Part shown: positions 45,011 through 53,371 of the stretch, in pieces | Layout of the letters: each line of letters begins with the position of its first letter | Numbering within the stretch: position 1 is the first letter of the stretch | NCBI GenBank assembly: GCA_030649165.1 | Contig: JAUSGG010000166.1 | Coordinates: 1 to 58,846, forward strand | Reading direction: 5' to 3' | From: Armatimonadota bacterium | GTDB taxonomy: Bacteria > Armatimonadota > UBA5829 > JAUSEB01 | DNA: 58,846 nt | Program-made: the position numbers and the translations under genes | The notes under the pieces: generated by a model | What the model saw: only the letters and a program-made list of their open reading frames with translations | What the model was told of the DNA's origin: nothing | Databases searched by the model: none

Positions 45011-46549
45011 TTGGGCTCTTTTACCAGATATTCCGACCAGCCTCCGAAGCCGAAGGGCTCCGCGGGCTGGGTATGTTTTGTGATTGCCATTATTATTCTG
45101 GCAGCGTGCAGTTTCACGTTCGGTTTTGCCGCGCGCGAGCGCGCGATCATTAACGGCCACGCCCTCGAAACACGCAGCCAATTGTCCGCCTTCAGCCCGG
45201 CAGGCAACCGGGTCGACGTCGGCAGCCGGTCCGATCAGGACATTCGCCCGATGCAGACCATGATCGATGCTCTGCGGCAGGTGCGGCATTATTTCGTGGA
45301 GCGCATCGAGGACTCCCAGGAAAAGGACCTCACGTATTCCAGCCTGGCCAAGATGATGGAATCGCTAGGCGATCCCCAGAGCCGGTTCCTTTCCCCCGAG
45401 CAGCGTGAATTGGCTGACGACGCGCTCCGCGGCAAGTTCCACGGAATAGGCGCCGTGCTCGGCATGAAGACCGAGAAGAACCCGGTTCCCCACGCCGTCC
45501 TGCCAACTCCTGACAATCCGCTGACCTCGCCTGGGACCCTTCCTCTCACTGCGCCCCAGCCTGTCCATACTATGGAAGGCAAGCTGATCGTGATTGCTGC
45601 TCTGCCGGGAAGTCCCGCGGAGAAGGCGGGTCTTCAGCCAGGAGACTCCATCATAGAAAAAGACGGCAAGTGGGTCATTTCCTATAATCCGATCGACTCC
45701 GCCATGTCCATGTACAAAGGTGTGAAAAACCGTCAGATCGACCCGGCGGAGCTGCAGAAGGCCCTGGAAGCCGCCAAGAAGAAACTGGAGAACGGCATCA
45801 CCATCCAGAAGGCGGCGGATGAGCTTACCAAGACCGATACAGGCACGTTCAACCTGGTGGTTGTGCGGAAGGGCGAGCCAAAGAACATAAAGGTGACTCT
45901 TACGCCGGGTGTGACGGAAGTCGCCTCGGTGGAGCATAAAATGCTCGTCGCCGGCACGGGCTACATCCACGTGAACTACTTCGGACGTGGCACGGGCGAC
46001 GCTTTCGGCGAGGCGTTGGCGGACCTGGCGGCTAACAAGGCCACAAGGCTCGTTCTGGACCTTCGCAACTCCCCCGGGGGTTCGACGGACGCCGCCCTGC
46101 GCGTGGCGGGATGGCTGGAGCCGCGAAAACCCTATGGGCTGTTGGCGAAAGCTCACGACGCGCGCGAAGCCTTGACGACTCCCGATTCGAAAAAGGCCGC
46201 CGCGGACAAGATCGAAGGCGCCTCGGCTGATGCTCTCAGAAAACCGATTGTTGTTCTGGTCAACGGCGGCACATCCAGCGCCGGCGAAATGCTGGCCGCG
46301 TCGCTCCGCGACAACGGGATCGGCGTCCTGGTGGGATCGAAGACTTATGGAGACCTGCTGCAGCATACGATGTTCGTCCTGCGCGACGGATCGGCGGTGA
46401 CCTTCACGACAGGCAAGTACCTCACTCCCAAGGGTCTGGATTACAACGGAAAAGGCCTCAAGGTAGACGTGGCCGTGGCGGCGTCCCGCGATGGCGACGC
46501 GCAGTTGGAAAAGGCCCTGGCCGTGCTCAAGGCGAAAAGCGGATCATAG
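45011..46549 (+). CDS. S41 (C-terminal processing peptidase)-like protein, Lys replaced
   Basis: 512 residues with an N-terminal membrane anchor (VCFVIAIIILAACSFTFGFA), then the S41 order: helical N-domain, PDZ (SPAEKAGLQPGDSIIEKDG, interrupted by a 40-residue charged insertion near 235-275) and protease fold. LRNSPGGSTDAA and LVNGGTSSAGEMLAAS keep the nucleophile (Ser423). The lysine of the Ser-Lys dyad, K in FGKG of Prc, reads YGDLLQ here with Asp448, so it may be inactive. It starts with TTG, GGGAG seven bases upstream, and is followed after one base by a second S41 gene. Confidence 0.88.
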   Translation: MGSFTRYSDQPPKPKGSAGWVCFVIAIIILAACSFTFGFAARERAIINGHALETRSQLSAFSPAGNRVDVGSRSDQDIRPMQTMIDALRQVRHYFVERIEDSQEKDLTYSSLAKMMESLGDPQSRFLSPEQRELADDALRGKFHGIGAVLGMKTEKNPVPHAVLPTPDNPLTSPGTLPLTAPQPVHTMEGKLIVIAALPGSPAEKAGLQPGDSIIEKDGKWVISYNPIDSAMSMYKGVKNRQIDPAELQKALEAAKKKLENGITIQKAADELTKTDTGTFNLVVVRKGEPKNIKVTLTPGVTEVASVEHKMLVAGTGYIHVNYFGRGTGDAFGEALADLAANKATRLVLDLRNSPGGSTDAALRVAGWLEPRKPYGLLAKAHDAREALTTPDSKKAAADKIEGASADALRKPIVVLVNGGTSSAGEMLAASLRDNGIGVLVGSKTYGDLLQHTMFVLRDGSAVTFTTGKYLTPKGLDYNGKGLKVDVAVAASRDGDAQLEKALAVLKAKSGS

Positions 46550-46550
46550 T

Positions 46551-47900
46551 ATGAAAGTAGCGAAACTGTTCAGCATATCCATAATGACTTGCGCGCTTCT
46601 GATCGGAGCGTTCTTCCTCGGTTTCGTCGTTCCGGACGCGGTCGATGCCGTGAACGCGAGGAACCCGCACAAATTCCTTGCCTCCCTGCAACTGCTTCCC
46701 GACAGGTTCGAGCAGCTCACCAATCCGTCGGGGCAGGACGATCAGTCGCAATTGCCTCTCGTGGACACCTATTGGACGGTCCTGAATGAGGTCAGCGACA
46801 AGTACTACGGGAAAAAAGTCGATCAGCGGGAACTCACCTACTCCGCCATCCGCGGTATGCTAGAAGCCTTGAACGACCCATACACCAGGTTCCTCGATCC
46901 GAAGGAAGCCAAGGATATGCGCGAGCAGAACGAGGGGAATTTCGTCGGAATCGGCGCCGAGCTCGACACGGACAAGAAGACGCACCAGGTGTACATCAAA
47001 GAGCCGGTGGAAAAGAGTCCCGCCGAGAAGAAGGGACTGAAGCCCGGAGACGTGATCCTGAAAGTTGACGGCAAGCCGATAGCAGGACTCGACATCGAAG
47101 AGGTGGTCAAACGGATTCGAGGGCTACAGGGCACGGTAGTCAGGCTCACCATTCACCGGCCCAAGGTGAAGCAGCTTTTGGAATTCCGGATCGTTCGAGA
47201 TGTCGTTCCGTATCGGATGGTCAAGCAACAGATGCTGGACGAAACGCAGAAGATCGGCTACATCAAGCTGCGCGGGTTCAACGAAAAGAGCGATTCCCAG
47301 TTCAACGAAGCTCTGACACATCTGGAGCAGCAGAACATGCGCGCCCTGATCCTGGATCTGCGAGATAACCCGGGCGGCCTGCTGACGACGGCCGTCGATA
47401 TCGGCAGCAGGTTCGTGGAGAGCGGCCCGATAGTCATCATCCAGGAACGCGGAAACAGGAGAAGCACTCTGGACGTGGAGCCTGGGAAGCACAATCACAG
47501 AAAATATCCGTTGGTCGTGCTCGTGAACAAGCACAGCGCGAGCGCGTCCGAGATAGTCGCCGGAGCAATCAAAGACAATCATGCGGGAACTCTCGTCGGG
47601 GCGACGACTTTCGGCAAAGGCAAGGTGCAGACGATAGTGCCGCTAATGGACGGCTCCGCGGTGTCGATCACTACGGCCAAGTATTTGACACCTGCGGGCA
47701 CCGACATCAACAAAGTCGGTATCACGCCCGATGTCCTGGTTGAGGTTCCCGACTCCGCGGCGCTCGAAATCGATCCTGACGATCCGAAAACGGACAAGCA
47801 GTTGATGCAGGCGCAGGAAATCGCGAGGCAGAAGTTGCTGAGCGCCGGCGGATCAGCCAGAGCTCAGCCCCCGCGCCGAGCGGCTGCACGGAAGTTCTGA
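46551..47900 (+). CDS. ctpA: S41 C-terminal processing peptidase CtpA/CtpB-like
   Basis: 449 residues; membrane anchor at 8-28 (SISIMTCALLIGAFFLGFVV). PDZ domain around 130-210 (SPAEKKGLKPGDVILKVDGK), protease core with LRDNPGGLLTTA, nucleophile Ser331 (HSASASEIVAGAI) and general-base Lys356 (TFGKGKVQ), 25 residues apart as in E. coli Prc. It degrades or trims periplasmic proteins from the C-terminus. It follows its degenerate paralogue by one base, so they are coexpressed. The C-terminus is Ala/Arg-rich. Confidence 0.95.
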   Translation: MKVAKLFSISIMTCALLIGAFFLGFVVPDAVDAVNARNPHKFLASLQLLPDRFEQLTNPSGQDDQSQLPLVDTYWTVLNEVSDKYYGKKVDQRELTYSAIRGMLEALNDPYTRFLDPKEAKDMREQNEGNFVGIGAELDTDKKTHQVYIKEPVEKSPAEKKGLKPGDVILKVDGKPIAGLDIEEVVKRIRGLQGTVVRLTIHRPKVKQLLEFRIVRDVVPYRMVKQQMLDETQKIGYIKLRGFNEKSDSQFNEALTHLEQQNMRALILDLRDNPGGLLTTAVDIGSRFVESGPIVIIQERGNRRSTLDVEPGKHNHRKYPLVVLVNKHSASASEIVAGAIKDNHAGTLVGATTFGKGKVQTIVPLMDGSAVSITTAKYLTPAGTDINKVGITPDVLVEVPDSAALEIDPDDPKTDKQLMQAQEIARQKLLSAGGSARAQPPRRAAARKF

Positions 47901-48221
47901 GTCCTGAGTTCTGAGTTCTGAGTTCTGAGTATGCCCATCATCCTAGCCCCAACACAGTTCACTTAACGTGGCGCATCCGCCAAGTCCCCCTCTCCCCCTG
48001 GGCGGGAGAGGGTTGGGGTGAGGGGGGATCCGCTTAAGTGAACCGTATTGATCCTAGCCCTTAACTCCTTCGACTCCATCCGCGTCTATCCGTGTGCATC
48101 TGTGTTCATCGGCGTTCTTTCCTGAACCCCACCTCTCGACTCCGTACATAGCTGAGGCGCTCGCGTCAGGTGGGGTATGTCCGCAAGCGCCTCTTATTCC
48201 GGCTGCAAATCCGCCGGAAAA
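47901..48221. repeat. Intergenic repeats downstream of proteases
   Basis: GAGTTCTGAGTTCTGAGTTC tandem (47900-47928), a CCCCCTCTCCCC / GGGAGAGGGTTGGGGTGAGG hairpin (about 47985-48022) and CATCCGCGTCTATCCGTG...CATCTGTGTTCATCGGCG (about 48076-48115). No gene. Confidence 0.7.
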
Positions 48222-48449
48222 CTAAACAGCCGCGTGTCCCGCCCGATGTGGTGGGCGGACAGCGCCGCGGTCGACTTTGCCGGAATCGGGATGGGAAGGC
48301 TTGGCGAAACTGAACTCATCGTCAGGACCGCATCTATTGATGATCGCGTCCGTGCGGGCGGAGATCACAAGAGCCGCATAGACTACTCCGAGAGTCGCCA
48401 CAAGGCCCGCGGCTAGAATGAAACCGATCGGCGTCCAAAGTATGTCCAT
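48222..48449 (-). CDS. Small single-pass membrane protein (hypothetical)
   Basis: A 75-residue candidate starting MDILWTPIGFILAAGLVATL, one clear membrane helix, then a polar tail with RCGPDDEFSFAKP. GAGG six bases before the ATG supports it. The last third is Arg/Pro/His-rich and may be read-through of repeat DNA. No family recognised. It faces the YHS gene with 400 bases between. Confidence 0.4.
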   Translation of the reverse strand: MDILWTPIGFILAAGLVATLGVVYAALVISARTDAIINRCGPDDEFSFAKPSHPDSGKVDRGAVRPPHRAGHAAV

Positions 48450-48864
48450 CATCTTCCTCAACCTCTAATCCGGTCTTTCGCTTTGCGCTGCCCGGCAGCC
48501 GGGCGCAACTCACTGAGCTTGTTCCCACAATCGGCAGAGGCAAAACCTTGTTGGGTTGGGGTTCAGAGAAAACCACAGATAAACACAGATGGACACGGAT
48601 GGGAAGGAGTCGAGGGAGACGAGGTAACTCCCTCTCCCTGGCAGGGAGAGGGCGGTGAGGGTTGAACGTAGCGGACTTCCGACCACTGCTGGGAATACAA
48701 GGACGTGACCCCCTCCCTCTTTAGGGGAGACCTGAGCTGGGGTTGCCGGCCTGCAGCCACGGTTTTCGTGCGGAAAAGCCAGCCGCGGGCCTACAGAACG
48801 TTTATCCGCATACGCGGCAAGGTATATCCATCGTGGATCGTCTAGACTAGTGGAGGGACACGCC
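48450..48864. repeat. Intergenic repeats upstream of YHS gene
   Basis: AACCACAGATAAACACAGAT and GACACGGATGGGAAGG (about 48574-48606), then CTCCCTCTCCCTGGCAGGG and AGAGGGCGGTGAGGGTTG (about 48626-48664). The same CTCCCTCTCCCTGGCAGGG sequence recurs at about 53277. GGAGGG at 48852-48857 is the ribosome site of the next gene. Confidence 0.75.
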
Positions 48865-49029
48865 ATGCCACGAGATCCTGTTTGCGGAATGCGAGTGGAC
48901 GAAGATACGCCCTACAATCTCGAGTATGACGACGAGACATACTACTTCTGCAGCGCCTCTTGCGCGCAGGAGTTCCAGGAAAATTCGGAGGATTACGTCA
49001 GCCCGTTGCAGGAATCGCTGGGCGAGTAA
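48865..49029 (+). CDS. YHS-domain metal-binding small protein
   Basis: A 54-codon gene: ATG with GGAGGG seven bases upstream, ending TAA. MPRDPVCGMRVDEDTP gives the YHS start (DPVCGM), and YYFCSASCAQEF supplies the CxxxC. Cys7, Cys29 and Cys33 form the metal site of the TRASH/YHS fold, found in copper P-type ATPases and mercury or copper chaperones. A stand-alone YHS protein is likely a copper or heavy-metal carrier. It has an acidic C-terminus. No transporter is adjacent. Confidence 0.88.
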   Translation: MPRDPVCGMRVDEDTPYNLEYDDETYYFCSASCAQEFQENSEDYVSPLQESLGE

Positions 49030-49595
49030 TCCCGTCCGAACACTATGACTTCCCGAACGGCGGTCAGCCTTAAGTTGAGAGGACCGCCGTTCTCACGTAA
49101 GGTTTATCAGGTTTGTGAGGTTTGTAAGGGCGGAGGCGCTCGTTGCCAATAAACCTCATATTATCGAGAATAGAACCTATCCCGCGGGAACGGCCTTGTG
49201 CAACCGCGTGATCGAACGTCACCGAAGTTAGTTCCCGCGGGAGGCCGCAACCAGTTTTCATTCCCTTGGCTAGCGCCGAGCGCCATGACTGACTCATACC
49301 TCATAAACCCCATAAACCTTACAAGCCTCCCCCTGTAACTATTACCTGTTTTTTCCCGTCCTGAAGGAAAACGCACAACCGCGCCGAATAAGAGGGTGTG
49401 TTCGCAGGTCCGCCGGTATAAGCGCCGGGTTTCCGCCCGATTCCGGCGGCGCATTATGTCCGGGCGCGCAAATCTGTGGCATAAACTCATTGGCGCTCGA
49501 CAAGGGATTCCCGGAATGCGCAAAGCCGGCGAAACGTGTCGCGGAACCGAACCCTTACCCAATGGGTATGTACTGAAGGGCAGCTCAACAAAACC
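49030..49595. repeat. Intergenic region with GGTTTGTGAGG repeats
   Basis: AAGGTTTATCAGGTTTGTGA and GGTTTGTAAGGG (about 49099-49127) and the inverted CCTCATAAACCCCATAAACC (about 49300-49320) enclose a CCGCGGGAACGGCC / TAGTTCCCGCGGGAGGCC pair (about 49181-49245). The final 200 bases contain no recognisable gene although a frame stays open upstream of 49596. Confidence 0.65.
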
Positions 49596-50378
49596 ATGAC
49601 GCAGGAAATGGACAGGAAGAAAACGCTAAGCGATGCCGCGCATCTGCGCCGGGCGGCGGATTGCGAGAGCCGGGGGCAGTATGACGCGGCCGTCAGGAGT
49701 ATGCTGAAGGCCATTCGCGCGCGACCCGATAAGGCCGACTCGTGGACCCGGCTGGGTGGTCTGTACCGCCAGTTGTCGAGACTAGACCTGGCGATCGAGA
49801 TGTACAAGAAGTCGTTGGATATCGACCCCGACGACTCACTAACTCAGGAAGCGCTGCTCCAGTCCTACCTGGAGTGCAACCGATACTCTGAGGCCATCGA
49901 CCACAGCAAACTGCTTCTGAAACGGTGGCCCCGGAACATATACGCCAGGGACGTTCTCGGGGTGGCGTATATGCAGATGGGCTTGGTCGACAAGGCCATA
50001 CGGATCACTGACGAGCTAATCCGCCTCGACCCCACGGACCCGTCGAACCATTTCAAGAAGGGCGTTCTTTACCAGCAGAAAGGTGAGATCGGCATGGCCA
50101 TAAAGGAGTTCGCCCGCGTTGTGGATATGGACCCGGAGAGTTCGATCTCGGAACAGGCCAGGGAAGCCGTAGCGTCGCTCGACACCTATCAGCTTCGACA
50201 GATCGTCTCCCTCGCCTCGGAGGATAACGTGTTCCGCACCAAACTCGCGCGTGACGCCGAATCCGCCGCCCTGGAGAAGGGATTCGTCCTCAGCTATACA
50301 GGGCTGACGGCCCTGAGGCAGATGTCCTTTGAGAACCCTCCGGACGGAGACAGCCCGAAATACTATCACTATCATTGA
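49596..50378 (+). CDS. TPR-repeat protein
   Basis: A 260-residue soluble protein of four or five tetratricopeptide repeats: ADSWTRLGGLYRQLSRLDLA, then IEMYKKSLDIDPDD, NIYARDVLGVAYMQMGLVDK and NHFKKGVLYQQKGEIGMAIK. A non-TPR C-terminus (VFRTKLARDAESAALEKGFV) ends SPKYYHYH. ATG 49596 is preferred over an upstream GTG because the preceding 20 codons look non-coding; ATG 49608 is also possible. TPR proteins scaffold complexes; its partner is unknown. It precedes the nuo operon on the same strand. Confidence 0.82.
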   Translation: MTQEMDRKKTLSDAAHLRRAADCESRGQYDAAVRSMLKAIRARPDKADSWTRLGGLYRQLSRLDLAIEMYKKSLDIDPDDSLTQEALLQSYLECNRYSEAIDHSKLLLKRWPRNIYARDVLGVAYMQMGLVDKAIRITDELIRLDPTDPSNHFKKGVLYQQKGEIGMAIKEFARVVDMDPESSISEQAREAVASLDTYQLRQIVSLASEDNVFRTKLARDAESAALEKGFVLSYTGLTALRQMSFENPPDGDSPKYYHYH

Positions 50379-50691
50379 TGGTTGTTAGTTGCTGGTTGTT
50401 GATTGTCGTGTTGGCTCGCGAAACCCATTTCCCGAAACACTCCTCGCCCCGTCTTTCCCATCCGTGTTTATCTGTGTTCCGTGGTTTTCCCTGAACCCAT
50501 GCCGCTACTTCGTGCCAAATCGCACGAAAGTTCCTGTTGACACCCCCCTACCCGGCATTTATAATAGGTTTCGGTGGCGCAAAGGGGCGCCGAGTTGATA
50601 AATCTGAAAGCCCACAAGGAAGCGCGGCCGCCATCCGACGAGGTGAATTGGAGTGGCCAGCGCTTTTGTCTTGTCCGGGTAGACCTGGTTA
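50379..50691. repeat. Repeats and leader before nuoH
   Basis: GGTTGTTAGTTGCTGGTTGTTG (about 50380-50402; shown in pieces GGTTGTTAGTTG, CTGGTTGTTG), CCATCCGTGTTTATCTGTG (about 50458) and CGTGGTTTTCCCTGAACCC, then the nuo promoter and a leader of about 120 bases. No gene. Confidence 0.6.
50537..50565 (+). promoter_or_regulatory. Full-consensus promoter of the nuo operon
   Basis: TTGACA (50537-50542), exactly 17 bases, TATAAT (50560-50565): every position matches the sigma70 consensus. It lies about 120 bases before nuoH. Confidence 0.85.
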
Positions 50692-51774
50692 ATGGATAGC
50701 GGTTTTATAATCACAGTCGCAAAAATGGTCGGCGTTGCCGCCGTTATACTGACTTTTATACTCATAGTTGTCATGTATCCCATGATCTACGGTCTCCGGC
50801 GGGTCATGGCGTTCATGCAATCGAGGATCGGACCCAACAGAGTAGGTCCGCAGGGATTGCTGCAAACCCCGGCAGACGCTCTCAAGCTTCTCCACAAGGA
50901 AGACATCATACCGCGCGGCGCCGACAGATGGATATTCACCATCGCGCCGATTCTGGTTTTCGTTCCCGCGTATCTGGTTTACGTAGTCATCCCGTTCGGC
51001 AAGGACCTGGTCGCGAGCGATCTGAACATAGGCATCGTCTACGTCAGCGCCGTGACCAGTATCGCGATAATCGGCATAGTTATGGCCGGGTGGGCGTCGA
51101 ACAACAAATGGTCGCTCCTCGGCGCGTTCAGGGCGGCGGCGCAGTTGGTCTCCTACGAAGTGCCGCTCGTTCTGGCGTTCTGCGTGCCGATCGTGCTGGC
51201 CGGGACGCTGAGCCTGCAGAGTATTGTAATCGAACAGGCCGGCGACGTGCGCAATTGGTTCGTGTTCAGGGCGTGGGGGCTCGGCGCGCTGGCCTTCGGA
51301 ATCTACCTGGCGGCTGGGTTGGCTGAAGCCAACCTCACGCCCTTCGATATAATGGAAGCGGAATCCGAATTGGTCGCCGGCTTCAACGTGGAGTACAGCG
51401 GGATGAAGTTCGCGCTGTTCTTCCTGGCGGAGTTCGCGGCCGCGTTCACGCTGTCGGCCCTGGCGGTCACGCTGTTCTTCGGCGGCTGGCAGGCGCCGTT
51501 CAGCTTTCTGGCTTATCCGGTGTTCGGGATCAAGGTCCCGGAGACGTTGACTTTGCTTGGCAGGACCGTGCCGTTCGCGGCGTGGACCGAACACGCCGTA
51601 CAGTTCGCATGGTTCTTCGGCAAATCGCTCGCAATGGTATTCGCGCTGATCTGGGTCCGAGCGACCCTGCCGCGCGTTCGTGTAGACCAGCTTATGAATC
51701 TGGCGTGGAAGGTCTTGATTCCTATCGGCCTGGTCAATCTCGTGCTGGCCGGTTTCTACGTAGCGCTGAAGTAA
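50692..51774 (+). CDS. nuoH: NADH-quinone oxidoreductase subunit H
   Basis: Membrane subunit at the quinone site of complex I, 360 residues, eight predicted helices. RVMAFMQSRIGPNRVGPQGL and LQTPADALKLLHKEDIIP are the quinone-channel loops; ASNNKWSLLGAFRAAAQLVS, YEVPL and EANLTPFDIMEAESELVAGF (acidic loop) are all conserved. It is the first gene after a consensus promoter; nuoI follows after a repeat spacer. Confidence 0.97.
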   Translation: MDSGFIITVAKMVGVAAVILTFILIVVMYPMIYGLRRVMAFMQSRIGPNRVGPQGLLQTPADALKLLHKEDIIPRGADRWIFTIAPILVFVPAYLVYVVIPFGKDLVASDLNIGIVYVSAVTSIAIIGIVMAGWASNNKWSLLGAFRAAAQLVSYEVPLVLAFCVPIVLAGTLSLQSIVIEQAGDVRNWFVFRAWGLGALAFGIYLAAGLAEANLTPFDIMEAESELVAGFNVEYSGMKFALFFLAEFAAAFTLSALAVTLFFGGWQAPFSFLAYPVFGIKVPETLTLLGRTVPFAAWTEHAVQFAWFFGKSLAMVFALIWVRATLPRVRVDQLMNLAWKVLIPIGLVNLVLAGFYVALK

Positions 51775-51831
51775 ACAAGACCTAAGACCCTAAGAACTTA
51801 AGAACTTAAGAACCTAAGAACCCAATATCAT
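51775..51831. repeat. Tandem AAGAACTTAAGAACTTAAG spacer
   Basis: CCTAAGAACTTAAGAACTTA and AGAACCTAAGAACCC fill the nuoH-nuoI gap, with no Shine-Dalgarno for nuoI evident; same family as 37690-37726. Confidence 0.7.
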
Positions 51832-52404
51832 ATGTTATCGCTGCTAAAAGAAGTCTTATACGCGCCATACAGCGTGGTGAAGGGACTCATCATCACCATC
51901 ATCCACCTGTTCCGGCCCAAGGTGACGCTGCAGTATCCGGACGAGCGGTGGGACCTGCCCGAGAACTACAGGGGCATTCCTTCCCTGCCGATCGACCCGA
52001 AGACCGGCACGGACAAGTGCATCGCGTGCGGCGCGTGCGCCCGCATTTGCCCGGAACAGATAATCACGGTCGAAAGCGAGACCGGCGAGGACAAGAAGCG
52101 CAAACTGACCGAGTTTAAGATAGACGCGAGCAGGTGCATGTGGTGCGGCCTGTGCGTCGAAGTCTGCCCGCCCGGCGCGCTTGTGATGAGCAAGGAATAC
52201 GAGCTGGCGACGGACTCGCGCGAGGGTATGGTCTACGACAGAGAGGACATGCACCGGCACGGCGGAACGTTTGCGGAAGAGTCGGAAGAGTCGGAAGAGT
52301 CGGAAGAGTCGGAAGAGTCGGAAGAGTCGAAGGAGTCGAAGGAGTCGGATCCGACAGATCGGACGGATAACAACCTGACGGAAGGAGCGAAAGCAGAGTC
52401 GTGA
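51832..52404 (+). CDS. nuoI: NADH-quinone oxidoreductase subunit I with repeat-derived tail
   Basis: The 8Fe ferredoxin arm of complex I, 190 residues. Two 4Fe-4S sites: Cys63/66/69/73 (CIACGACARICP) and Cys102/105/108/112 (CMWCGLCVEVCP). The canonical protein ends about residue 147. It is followed by six EES units and two KES units (nine-base repeats at 52276-52347), then DPTDRTDNNLTEG. These tail bases match intergenic repeat families of this genome. Stop overlaps the nuoJ GTG. Confidence 0.95.
   Translation: MLSLLKEVLYAPYSVVKGLIITIIHLFRPKVTLQYPDERWDLPENYRGIPSLPIDPKTGTDKCIACGACARICPEQIITVESETGEDKKRKLTEFKIDASRCMWCGLCVEVCPPGALVMSKEYELATDSREGMVYDREDMHRHGGTFAEESEESEESEESEESEESKESKESDPTDRTDNNLTEGAKAES
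52276..52347 (+). repeat. Nine-base tandem repeat inside nuoI
   Basis: GAAGAGTCG six times without a mismatch (52276-52329), then AAGGAGTCG twice. The intergenic block GAAGAGTCGGAGGAGTCGG at about 53215 has the same unit. Confidence 0.95.
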
Positions 52405-52916
52405 CTGGTCAAGGCGTGGCATTTGCGGTCCTGGCGGCCATAACAATCATATCGGCCCTTCTCGTGGTAACGATCAAGAACATCGTTCGGTCGGCGCTCT
52501 TCCTGGCCCTCAGCTTTGTTGGAGTCGCCGGCCTGTATATCTTGTTGAACGCCGAGTTCCTGGCGGCTGTGCAGGTGTTGATCTACGTCGGCGCGATCAC
52601 GGTGCTGATGCTCTTCGCGATCATGCTCACGCAGCAGATAATGAGCGCGAAGATCAGCCAGACGACCGAATGGTTCTGGCTGGCCCTGCCGATGGCGCTG
52701 GCCATGCTGGCCACACTGATCTTCTTCTTCGCCATGCGAACCTACCCGGTCAACCCCGCCCCGGACGCGCTTGCGGTCGGCACGACCATGCCGCTCGCGG
52801 AAGCCCTGCTGAAGCCCTACCTTCTGCCGTTCGAGCTTGCTTCATTCATTCTGCTCGCCGCGCTCGTCGGCGCAATAGTGATAGCCAGAGAGGAGAAGCC
52901 CGGTGCAACCGATTAA
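52401..52916 (+). CDS. nuoJ: NADH-quinone oxidoreductase subunit J
   Basis: A 171-residue five-helix membrane subunit of complex I; AALFLALSFVGVAGLYILLN-like SALFLALSFVGVAGLYILLN is the conserved region that forms the pi-bulge helix, and AAVQVLIYVGAITVLMLFAI follows. GTG start overlaps the nuoI stop; nuoK starts 14 bases before its end. Confidence 0.96.
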   Translation: MTGQGVAFAVLAAITIISALLVVTIKNIVRSALFLALSFVGVAGLYILLNAEFLAAVQVLIYVGAITVLMLFAIMLTQQIMSAKISQTTEWFWLALPMALAMLATLIFFFAMRTYPVNPAPDALAVGTTMPLAEALLKPYLLPFELASFILLAALVGAIVIAREEKPGATD

Positions 52917-53211
52917 CTGTTATCTCGGCGTTTCCGCGATACTCTTCTGCATCGGCCTGTTCGGCGTTATGACCAGGCGCAACGCAGTCGGCATCCTGAT
53001 GTCTATCGAGCTGATGCTGAACGCGGCCAACCTCAACCTCGTGGCTTTCTCCGCCTACGGGCCGAAGCACGGACTGACGGGGCAGGTATTCGCCGTTTTC
53101 GTCATAACCATCGCCGCCGCGGAAGCCGCGGTCGGCCTTGCCATAGTAGTCAACCTTTACATGAACGCAAAGCACGTAAACGTGGACCAGGTCAATTTGA
53201 TGAAGTGGTGA
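52903..53211 (+). CDS. nuoK: NADH-quinone oxidoreductase subunit K
   Basis: A 102-residue, three-helix proton-path subunit. LMSIELMLNAANLNLVAFSA carries the key membrane glutamate, and VITIAAAEAAVGLAIVVNLY the second. GTG start, overlapping nuoJ by 14 bases. A 160-base spacer of four repeat families separates it from nuoL. Confidence 0.97.
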   Translation: MQPINCYLGVSAILFCIGLFGVMTRRNAVGILMSIELMLNAANLNLVAFSAYGPKHGLTGQVFAVFVITIAAAEAAVGLAIVVNLYMNAKHVNVDQVNLMKW

Positions 53212-53371
53212 GGGGAAGAGTCGGAGGAGTCGGCGGTTTCGGGAAAAGGGTTTCCCGAAACAACGCAGTCGGCGCAACTCCCTCTCCCTGGCAGGGAGAG
53301 GGTTGGGGTGAGGGTCGAGCTTTACGAACAACCGATAACCGACAACTAGCAACCGACAACCAACAACCAAT
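53212..53371. repeat. nuoK-nuoL spacer made of four repeat families
   Basis: In order: GAAGAGTCGGAGGAGTCGG (53215), palindrome GTTTCGGGAAA / TTTCCCGAAAC (53236-53246 with 53251-53261), CTCCCTCTCCCTGGCAGGG hairpin (about 53277-53310), and an AACCGATAACCGACAACTAG, CAACCGACAACCAACAACC run to the nuoL start. Confidence 0.85.
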
